Positions 8,425 to 16,770 of a DNA stretch of 64,000 nucleotides are shown here, piece by piece; positions within the stretch are counted from its first letter, which is position 1, and every line of letters starts with the position of its first letter. The notes under the pieces are model-generated. The model was not told the DNA's origin. It searched no databases and worked only from the letters and a program-made list of their open reading frames with translations. The stretch comes from an uncultured Eubacterium sp. (lineage in GTDB: Bacteria > Bacillota > Clostridia > Lachnospirales > Lachnospiraceae), in NCBI GenBank assembly GCA_910579075.1, contig CAJTSV010000001.1, positions 1 to 64,000 on the forward strand, written 5' to 3'. A program made the translations under genes and the position numbers.

Positions 8425-9681
8425 CTACATATTTTTTATGTCTTTCATAAAGCTCGCCACAATCACTACGCCAATTGGAAAAGCCACTGCCATGCTGACT
8501 GACTGCAGTCTGTTCATGGAACTTTCTGCAAATAGAAGCGCTGCCGGAAATAAAATCAGCAGAATACACCATGCCAGCTGGATGATTTTGTGCGGCTGCT
8601 TTCCGTCTGGAAGCTTTCTGCAGCTGTAATAGGAAGCCGTCAGCGCAATCGAATCAAACGAAGTCGCATAAAAAGCCATCATCGTTATAAAAACTGCTGC
8701 CATAACCAGCTTCGGACAGGGGCATGGTATTTATAATGGAATAAAGCCAGCCATTGTCGCACCTGCTCCGAACCCATACCCTCCCAGAATTACCTGGCGG
8801 ACGGTTCTGCCCTTCGAAATTCTTCCAAATGATTCAAAGCCTGTCTCAATAATATATCCCGTTTTCCCGCAAAACAGCAGCACAAAAGCAATGATTCCAA
8901 AAAACATGTAAACATGCTTTCGCAAGCATGCTGATTCCGCGAAAGCCATGCAGCAGGGAATATGTATATAGCAGGAATGTCACAAACAAAATCAGAAGAT
9001 TAATCACTGTACGGCTTATTTCTATCTGGAAAAGCTTCTTCATAATGCCTGCCATAAGCGGCGTTGCCACGCTAAATGTCATTGCTGTTCCAGCAAGCAG
9101 GCCAGCCACGGCAAGCAGGTCAATGATTCTTCCGGGAATCCCGTCAGCATGCTTCCCCAGAAGCGGCGGCACGCTTCTGAATATTTCTGGCGGTCCCTGC
9201 CACGGACATGCAGCATAAACCCAAACGCAACAGCCAGCACCAGGTAAAATCCCCACGGAAGCCCGCCTATTCCTGTATGCTTCCCAGTTCAGTAATATGC
9301 GAATCCTGTGCGTACAAAACCCATTCCGAAAAAGAATAAATTAAAATATCTGCCGCAAGCCCGCATGTAAACATCATGCATCCCCATGTAAAAAAGAATA
9401 TTCCGGCTTTTCATCCCTTCCGCCCAGAGCCGTATTCCCATACTGTGAACAGGCAAGAAACAGGGAAAAAAGAAAAATTCCCAAATCTATCATAAGATAA
9501 TAAATCCCAAATGTATCACCAGACAGAACACGGACCTTGCTTAAAAACATACTGGACTGTTCCGGCAAAATAAAAAATAGAATGCATAAAAAGATAATGC
9601 TTCCAGCCGGCACCAGTTTAATCATCCAGTCTATCTGTTCCTGTTTCCAATGCACCCGCCCGTCAGATGATGTTTTTCGCA
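8425..9681 (-). pseudogene. BCCT-family choline/betaine transporter, degenerate
   Basis: The pieces read in order as a BCCT (betaine/choline/carnitine) transporter. A first transmembrane region is followed by SQYGNTALGGRDEKPEYSF; then LLGKHADGIPGRIIDLLAVAGLLAGTA; then ISKGRTVRQVILGGYGFG; and finally MMAFYATSFDSIAL to the C-terminus. They fall in several frames. Relative to the family, about 45 residues are missing before ISKGRT and again before MAAVFITMM. The start at 9681 overlaps the end of the LicC-like gene, so it was the third gene of a lic-type operon, in the position of the choline importer LicB. Confidence 0.85.
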
Positions 9682-10403
9682 TTCCGCTCATCCTCCAAAA
9701 ATACCTGATACCGGCTGTCTTCTGCCGCCAGCTCCCGCAGGCTGTCAATCTCTGTTACATCTGCTGCCTGCATCGGCCAGATGCCAAGCTCATAATCTCC
9801 GGCATGCTCAAACATAGGTACATCATCCCAGTAAAGCTGCCGTTTTTGTTTTTCAATAAATTCATATTCGAGGTGCTCCCTGAGTTTTTTTCCATCTTCC
9901 TTCGTCCAGCGGGATATACTGTAAAGCTGCCATCCGCCGCAGCCTCCCGTCCTGCTGCAAGATACGACAATCCCATCCTGTACCGTCTGCAGCCATTCAC
10001 CAGTCTGTCCATCTGTCCAGACGCTGTTATAACCAGACCGCTCAAATTCCGGCGAAAGAACCTCTGCACGGTTAATCACCTGATCGCCATCCAGAATCAG
10101 CGCATTTTCCAGATAGTCCCTTGCAGCATACAGAGATGAAATATTATTACATGTATTGAAATATGGATTCTCAATCAGCTTCAAGCCCTTATATGATTCC
10201 TCCAGCACTTTAAATTTGTCCTTTAAATAACCTGTGACAACATATATTTCATAAATTCCATTTTTATGCAGCCCGTCAATGGATGTATCAATCATCCGTC
10301 TGCCATTTACTTTCACCAAAGGTTTTGGAACACTGTATGTAACCGGGCGCATCCTTTTTCCTGTTCCTGCTGCCAGTATCACTGCCCGCTCTGCCCTGTG
10401 CAT
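9663..10403 (-). CDS. licC: Phosphocholine cytidylyltransferase, LicC-like
   Basis: A 246-residue nucleotidyltransferase with AAGTGKRMRPVTYSVPKPLVKVNG at the N-terminus, NPYFNTCNNISSLYAARDYL and LDGDQVI. The YWDDVPMF segment near residue 190 and the closing EIDSLRELA are typical of LicC, which makes CDP-choline from phosphocholine and CTP. It lies 37 bp downstream of a choline-kinase-like gene and overlaps the dead BCCT transporter gene, the licA-C-B logic known from Streptococcus and Haemophilus. No LicD-type transferase was found in the window. Confidence 0.85.
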   Translation of the reverse strand: MHRAERAVILAAGTGKRMRPVTYSVPKPLVKVNGRRMIDTSIDGLHKNGIYEIYVVTGYLKDKFKVLEESYKGLKLIENPYFNTCNNISSLYAARDYLENALILDGDQVINRAEVLSPEFERSGYNSVWTDGQTGEWLQTVQDGIVVSCSRTGGCGGWQLYSISRWTKEDGKKLREHLEYEFIEKQKRQLYWDDVPMFEHAGDYELGIWPMQAADVTEIDSLRELAAEDSRYQVFLEDERNAKNII

Positions 10404-10440
10404 AAAATCTCTCCTTCTGATTACAGGCTTGTATTTATTT

Positions 10441-11373
10441 TCACATTTCCTGTTCTGCTATCCTGTAATAATCTTTTGCATAAGCATACTGCCTTTTCGC
10501 ATATTCTCCAAATTCCACGCCCAGCTTTGCTTTATATTCGCACCAGTTGCTCCACAAAAGCCCGCATGCGGCAATGTAACAGTATATTTTTATGCGGATG
10601 CTTCTCCTGCAGCCTTCGGGAAAATATGCTGCAATCAGCATATCCACATGCGACCTGTCATATAGCGCATATATGCAGAACATTGCTATATCTGCATGCG
10701 AATCCTGCATCCCTGCATATTCCCAGTCAATCAGACGGATATCTTCTTTATCACCCTTTTGAAAAAACAAAAAATTATCCGAAACAGCATCCATATGCGT
10801 CAGCACTTTTTCTTCTGCATGTGCATCGATATACGGTTTCAAGGAAAAGACATTCTTTTTTACCATCTGATAATCAGGATACACAGAGGCCGTCCCTCTC
10901 CATAATGATTCATAAAATTCAATCTTGGCAAAAATATCAAATTCATATGGAACTGTCTGTTTCATTTCATGAAATGCGCGAAGGAAACTCATGCACTTTT
11001 GGACGTCATCTGCATCCTTTGGATTGCAGACTCTTGCCCCTTCCAGAAAAACAGTAATTTTAAAACCATTCTCCGGATTCAAGTATACTACATCATCACA
11101 AATATGTTTCCCATTTACAGCCTGATAAACAGCAGCTTCCTGATGCCGGTTTATCAGCTGTCCGGTTCCCTCTCCTGGAATCCGCATGATATATTTCTTC
11201 CCTCTGCACTCAAACAAAAAAGAGCGGTTCGTCATGCCCTTTTTTAAAATTACAATTCCCGACGGTAAGTCCTTCCATATCCCGTGAATCGTTCTCACGG
11301 CATTTTTTGCCGCAGCATATTCAAATCCCTCTGTTTCCAAAAAGCCGGAAATGTCCTCTATCTGCCTGTCCAT
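10441..11373 (-). CDS. licA: Choline/ethanolamine kinase, LicA-like
   Basis: A 310-residue aminoglycoside-phosphotransferase-fold kinase. KGMTNRSFLFECRGKKYIMRIPGEGT is the N-lobe pattern of LicA. THMDAVSDNFLF carries the catalytic Asp195 and the metal-binding Asn200, and RLIDWEYAGMQD carries Asp216. It should phosphorylate choline or a related amino alcohol in the cytosol and feed the adjacent LicC. It is preceded at 57 bp by a small helical gene of unknown function. Confidence 0.88.
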   Translation of the reverse strand: MDRQIEDISGFLETEGFEYAAAKNAVRTIHGIWKDLPSGIVILKKGMTNRSFLFECRGKKYIMRIPGEGTGQLINRHQEAAVYQAVNGKHICDDVVYLNPENGFKITVFLEGARVCNPKDADDVQKCMSFLRAFHEMKQTVPYEFDIFAKIEFYESLWRGTASVYPDYQMVKKNVFSLKPYIDAHAEEKVLTHMDAVSDNFLFFQKGDKEDIRLIDWEYAGMQDSHADIAMFCIYALYDRSHVDMLIAAYFPEGCRRSIRIKIYCYIAACGLLWSNWCEYKAKLGVEFGEYAKRQYAYAKDYYRIAEQEM

Positions 11374-11430
11374 ATAGAAATTTATTCTCCTTTATGATAA
11401 TCTGCGCGGTTTCGGCTCAGATTTATGGCA

Positions 11431-11796
11431 TTATTCATACACTTTCTGTACAGCATCTTCTATCCTTTGCAGCATTGGAATCAACAGTTTTTCCAATGCT
11501 TCGGCGATTTTAGCATCCTCCTGCGTCTGCAAAGCTCCTGCAAAGGCCATGACCGCATCATTAATCCTTGTCTTGTTCAATACTTCTTCTTTTTCGTTAA
11601 TCAAATCCAGCGTATTTCCCAATATGCTCATTTCCCAGTTCACGGCGTCTGTTACACTTTTTAACAGTTTATCCGTATCTGGCTTTCTGCAGATTTTCAG
11701 TTCATTCATTAACAATCCTGCATTTCCGATAATTTTGTCCTGAAAATCTCCCAATACCTTTAATGCCTCTATCTGTTCTTTCCTGTTATTTTCCAT
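11431..11796 (-). CDS. Small helical protein of unknown function
   Basis: A 121-residue acidic protein predicted to be almost entirely alpha-helical, with no membrane segment or recognised motif. Its size and position resemble the small helical gene next to the major flagellin at 37 kb, but I see no convincing sequence match between them. It sits between the truncated aminotransferase gene and the choline kinase gene on the same strand. A chaperone or adaptor role is possible but unsupported. Confidence 0.6.
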   Translation of the reverse strand: MENNRKEQIEALKVLGDFQDKIIGNAGLLMNELKICRKPDTDKLLKSVTDAVNWEMSILGNTLDLINEKEEVLNKTRINDAVMAFAGALQTQEDAKIAEALEKLLIPMLQRIEDAVQKVYE

Positions 11797-11910
11797 GTTC
11801 TCTCTCCATTTCTCTTTTATCTTAACCTAAATCTTTAACATAACTTTCCTACTGCTCAGACATCCTACTGCTTTTTAAAAACTGCGCCGCATAGGGCCCT
11901 TCATTAAAAA

Positions 11911-12564
11911 TCAAATCCAAAACAGATACGCCATGCTCAAATGCTTCCGATAACTGTGTATATTGCGTTTTTCATCTTTTACTGCAATGCATCCGCCTTC
12001 GCCCATGCTGTAATTTTTCGTTTCATGAAATCTATAACATCCATAGTCGCCGATTGCTCCCAGAGCTCGTCCTTTATATGTACTCATGACACCCTGGGCT
12101 GCATCCTCAATAACAGTCAGATGATGTCTTTTTGCAATGTCCATAATCACATCCATCTCACAGCCGACCCCTGCATAATGAACGGGTACAATCGCTCTGG
12201 TTCTGCCTGAAACGGCTGCTTCTACCTTCTGCTCATCAATATTCATCGTATCTGGCCGGATATCGACAAATCTGATTCTGGCTCCACGCAGTACAAATGC
12301 ATTTGCTGTAGATACAAAAGTGTATGACGGCATAATCACCTCATCTCCCGGTTGGATATCTGCAAGCATTGCAGCCATTTCTATCGCATGTGTACACGAT
12401 GTGGTCAGAAATACCTCACCCTTTAAAATTCCACTCCAGCGCTTCAGCCAGAAGCTGCAGCGTCTTGTAAATTCACCGTCTCCGCTGAGTTTTTTATTAT
12501 GAATAGCTTCCCTGACATAGCCAAATGCATTTTCTAGGCAAATCGGTTCGTTAAAATTTATCAT
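11911..12564 (-). pseudogene. WecE/RffA-like sugar aminotransferase, C-terminal half missing
   Basis: The 217-residue product matches the N-terminal half of DegT/DnrJ/EryC1/StrS aminotransferases. It has TTSCTHAIEMAA, VIEDAAQG and the PLP lysine in FHETKNYSMGEGG (Lys183), most like dTDP-4-amino-4,6-dideoxygalactose transaminase (about 375 residues). After VKDEK the sequence loses similarity and stops. Another frame stays open to a stop at 11849 and reads like the tail of a different protein (LSEAFEHGVSVLDLIFNEGPYA). The gene looks like the product of a deletion that joined two genes. It overlaps the upstream glycosyltransferase gene by 14 bp. Confidence 0.8.
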
Positions 12565-14062
12565 GCTTATTTTCCCCCGATATCGATAAATCTCCGCTTG
12601 TTCTCCTTTGAAATTCCTCTATTATACTTTGTAATTCTTCTGGAGTATCAATTAATGTTTGTGCTCTTTCTTTTGCGAGTACCGACATCTTTTGGTAAAA
12701 TTCTGCATCATCCTTATACTTTCTGATTAAATCCGGCATCGTATCGTAGGATTCCGTACAGAATTCTTTTCCAGCACATACTGCCACATCACCATAATCC
12801 ATGGTAATAACAGGCAATCCTTTTAATAATGCATCAGTAGCAGAAACTCCTCCTCCTACGCGGTACGGATTAACATAAACATCACACACTTCAAGCCAGG
12901 CAAGTAAATCTGCTGAATATCCAAGATACTGCACCTTATTCCGCAGTCCTGGCATCATCTGCATATATTTTTCATACGAATGAAATCTGGTGCCGATAGC
13001 CGCTGCTGCCATATCTTCATCCAGCACACGCTCCAGCATCTGCATAAAGCTTTCATCTATTTCACTGTCCAGCCGGTTTCCTGCAACAGCCACTATAAAC
13101 TTGTTCTCTGGCAGCTTCAGCTCTTTTCTTGTTACTACTGATTTTTGCATATCAGGATTTACTTTCGGCTGAATCGGAATAATACTTGTTTCTTTTATCC
13201 CCATTCGGCCCAGCAGCTGAAGCTCTGCTTCTTCCAGCTTTCCGCTTAATGTCTGGCAGCTTGTCATCGTCTCCTGTAAATTTCCGGTTGTGCCATATGT
13301 CAGCACAGGTATCATTTTATCAATCAGATTCGCCAATATGCTGCCGCCTCCAATCGCTATTACCAGTCCAGGCTTTACATTCATGACTGTTTGAAGCAGT
13401 GCGCGTAAGTCTGCTGTATTGGGCATATTATTTTCACACTGGAAATAAGGAATGTCCGCTCCCTTCCACGCAATCGATTCTTTGTATAAATAGCTGTCAA
13501 TATATTCTGAATAAAACGGTTTATAGAACACGATTTCAATAATTTTAGATAAAAATTCAGCTGTATTGATTACCAGCACTTTTTTATGCATATGCTCCAT
13601 CAGAAATTTCGCTTTATCAAACGCCATTTTTGTCGGAGCATGAAAACCGCTCAAAATCTGAGGGACAATCACAAAAACGAGATTCTGATTTCTCTGTTCA
13701 TATGGAATATATTTTAATAAATCCTGTGTTTCATTTTCATAAGAGCTTACAATCTGCTCCAGCAATTTCCATCTTAAATATTTAGAATTACTATTATCAT
13801 AACTGCGATAGCTGAACGACAGCGATGCTATTTGATTATATAAATAAAATTTGAGATTCGGTTCAAGCTTCCGTTCATCTATTACATATTTTATAAACTC
13901 CTCCATGACCTTTGCACTCTGTGTTTCCTCCAGCATCACAGAATACATCCAGACCCTGATAAGAGGTTTGCTTTCTAACAGCATAGCATGAAGCCTGCCT
14001 AATATAGTTTCTTTGTTTTCTTTTATTTCTTTTTCCATGATTCCAATCAATGTATTCATCAT
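12551..14062 (-). CDS. GT-B glycosyltransferase (probably N-terminally frameshifted)
   Basis: A 503-residue soluble GT-B-type enzyme. The first 150 residues are helical. The N-lobe has PGLVIAIGGGSILANL, and the C-lobe has FIVAVAGNRLDSEI, VQYLGYSADLLAWLEVCDVYVNP and GGGVSATDALLKGLPVI, the nucleotide-sugar-binding pattern of group 1 transferases. It is distantly related to the C-terminal part of the proteins at 24.3-29.9 kb. The annotated ATG has no ribosome binding site. A strong AGGAGG lies 9 nt before an ATG at 14154 in another frame, and one extra G in the GGGG at 14149-14152 would add about 30 residues in frame. Confidence 0.75.
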   Translation of the reverse strand: MMNTLIGIMEKEIKENKETILGRLHAMLLESKPLIRVWMYSVMLEETQSAKVMEEFIKYVIDERKLEPNLKFYLYNQIASLSFSYRSYDNSNSKYLRWKLLEQIVSSYENETQDLLKYIPYEQRNQNLVFVIVPQILSGFHAPTKMAFDKAKFLMEHMHKKVLVINTAEFLSKIIEIVFYKPFYSEYIDSYLYKESIAWKGADIPYFQCENNMPNTADLRALLQTVMNVKPGLVIAIGGGSILANLIDKMIPVLTYGTTGNLQETMTSCQTLSGKLEEAELQLLGRMGIKETSIIPIQPKVNPDMQKSVVTRKELKLPENKFIVAVAGNRLDSEIDESFMQMLERVLDEDMAAAAIGTRFHSYEKYMQMMPGLRNKVQYLGYSADLLAWLEVCDVYVNPYRVGGGVSATDALLKGLPVITMDYGDVAVCAGKEFCTESYDTMPDLIRKYKDDAEFYQKMSVLAKERAQTLIDTPEELQSIIEEFQRRTSGDLSISGENKHDKF

Positions 14063-14195
14063 CGCTGTCAGTTTTTCTGATACATAATCGGGATGTAAAT
14101 CTATCTCTTTTTGGATAAGTTCACACAGTTTGAATGCTTTCTCAAAAGCCCCATAATTTTCCCCCTCCTTTCATAAATTTTATCATCTGATTATA

Positions 14196-16232
14196 TTAAT
14201 CATAAATACACAAATGCACAATATGCCCTAAAATAATGGACAGATACTTTTGATACAATTCTTCATTTTCCAGGTCATTTCCCTCTAAATCTGCCAGCCT
14301 TACCCAGCAATCTTTCAGATAGAACCTGCCATCATCCTGTACTGGAAAAGAATTTCTAAAGTAAAATACACAATCCTTCGCATAAATAGCCGCCTGATAA
14401 GGGTCTCCCGGATGGAGGCTTTCTGTAATGGCATATTCCCGTCCTTCCCCTCCAAATGCCTTTGGCAGCATTCCATCAATTTTTATGTCTTTCATTCTAA
14501 TGTCCGCAAGCCTGCACATGATTTTTATATAATCACATGTGGAAATCAGCTCATTACATACCTGGCTTTTCACGCCATCTCCCCGGAACATAAATGCTAC
14601 TCTGGTGCGTCCCTCAGAGCAGAAATGCTCTCCTTGCGGCACCAGATATCCCTGCCCATGGTCTGCGTACAAAGAAACCAAAATGTCTTCATTCTTATAA
14701 TTGCGTTCAATATACTGATATACCATGTTTAACAAAGCATCGATTCGTGTTGCCATTTTTTCATACCAAATGCGTTTATTATCGCTATAATCTTGTTTTA
14801 CAGATGTAAAACCCATTTCTTCATTTGTATAATTTGTGATATCCAGACGACTCTGGACTGACACAGGCATGTCAAATCCATCTGCAATATCATGTAAATC
14901 ACCAATGCATACTCCTAAAACCTGATTTGTCTCTTTGAACGCTTCAATATGGTCAACGATTTCGCCCGCTAATTCCTGTGCACGAAATCCAACTGTACCA
15001 TGCTGATAAATATACTGGTCACATCCTCTGCCATATCCATGCAGCGGAATGGCTCTCCAATTTCCAGTCATTTCAGAAGTAAAGTAGCCTTTTTCATGAA
15101 AATACTCTGTCAATGTCGGGTATTCCAGCGGCAATGCCCCATCAAGAACATTATGGAACAGCATATGATGTGCCGTATATAATCCAGTCGCATAGTTTGC
15201 AATACTCGGATATGTCCACTCTGCGGCACTGTATGCCCTCGTGCAAATAGTCCCTTTTTCAAAAAAAGCTGCTGTAAACGGCATCCGTTTTTTGAATTTT
15301 TCCCCATCCAGTATGCACTGGGCAAGACCATCTACAAATAAATTAAGTATTAATTTTTTTCTTCCCTCTTTCTGGTGCATCAAAACAGGTCTTCCATAAT
15401 AAGACTTTCCAGAAGAATATATCGTACTGTCTGGCGGAATGCGGTAATAATTAAAATGTCTGCTGACTGACTGCTTCAACTGATATTCATGATTCGAATG
15501 CAAAATTTTATGTATAGTATTATCATTTTCTGATGCAACTGGCAAAAGCACATCGGAACTTCCATCTTCAACATAAAATTCATTGCCCTCTGTTACCTTT
15601 ATAAATTCCCCTTTTATATGCAGCAAATCACGATTGTTATCATAATCTCTTGTCAATACATGATCCCAGTAAATACCTGCATATTTCTTTTTGTAAACCG
15701 ATTCCCAATAATATTGTCCTAAAATCTGTTCAGGGCTTCGAAAGGCTCTTTCATTCAAGCCCCATTTCTTTCCAACCCAGTATTCATACCCCGCATGCTG
15801 CCGGCTGTCTGTTCCGGTCTCATGCTTTATGCTGCATAAATACATCCGCTGTTTTAATCCCAGCTTTTCAATTTTCTGCTTTAATTTACAGTACTCATAT
15901 AATGTTAATGCACGCCCATAAGACATCCATGCCAAAAACCATTCTTCTTTCTGCTCATATACGCATCCTAAATTATACTGCAAGTCCCCATTACAAGGAT
16001 ATTTCCGGACTCCTTCCAGGGCATGCTGCAAAGCGGCGTCTACATTTCCGCTATACAAGTCAAACATTGTTTCCATGGCAGACACATCCAAATCAGCCGG
16101 ACATTCCTCTTTATACTGTTCGATAAGCTTTGCCGCTTGCACCAGCTCTCCTGTCTGTAAGGCCCTTTGTACAAACAGCTTTATGACGCTGACATGCCCT
16201 CTCCTGACAGCAAGCATCTCCTGAATATCCAT
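14196..16232 (-). pseudogene. TPR / sulfatase-fold protein, copy 1, C-terminal part after a nonsense codon
   Basis: This 678-codon piece is the continuation of the piece at 16308-16685. It carries the TPR-like helical region and then a sulfatase/alkaline-phosphatase-fold domain: NLFVDGLAQ for the first metal Asp, AAEWTYPSIANYATG with the likely Thr nucleophile, and LYADHGQG for the second metal pair. Over its length it is a close tandem paralogue of the intact gene at 16771-19266. An in-frame TAA at 16308-16310 replaces the Lys codon of the other copy. Restart at this ATG is possible, so the enzyme domain may still be made. Confidence 0.75.
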
Positions 16233-16307
16233 AGCTATAGCAGCTTCTGTTTCAAGTCTGCTTTCATTTTCCGCATTCAGGTTTATATATAATACTTCTC
16301 CAATATT

Positions 16308-16685
16308 TTAATATAACTCTTTAAGATATGCCGTTTGCTGCTGGTCCTGACAGATAATAACGGTATTCTGATTACCGCATTTCAGCTTTTCTTCATATTT
16401 ATAAAATCCCCCCGATTTCCCCAAAAACGAAATATACATACAATCTGGCATTTCGGATATTTTCTCTATTTCAGCTGCATTGCATGTAATAACAGCTTTG
16501 CAATCTATTTCTTTTTCCATGGAATGAATATATTTTTTCAATTCATCCATAAAAGTATCGCTGTCTTCCTGTAAAGTTTCCGTTATAAATCCCAGCTGCT
16601 CAAAAATTGTACCCAGCTCTCCAAGCATTTCAGATTCAGCTGGGTACATTGTTTTATTCATAAGCAGCAATAATTTACTTTCCAT
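16308..16685 (-). pseudogene. TPR / sulfatase-fold protein, copy 1, N-terminal 125 codons
   Basis: It begins at the same LLLLMNKTMYPAE motif as copy 2 and runs to an in-frame TAA. Beyond the stop the same frame continues without interruption as NIGEVLYINL, matching KNIGEVLYADL of copy 2, so a single AAA-to-TAA change explains the split. The domain is an alpha/beta segment of about 130 residues that I do not recognise. Confidence 0.75.
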
Positions 16686-16770
16686 TTCTGTCTCCTCAGC
16701 ATTTTATTTTTAACCAATTTCAAAATTTCCCTGAAAACACACCAGAATTACAAATACTCTCTGTTCTATA

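Noticed and set aside
16408..16413. C6 run as a fourth phase-variation tract
   Set aside because: Six bases is short, the frame is intact through it and the gene is broken elsewhere by a stop codon.
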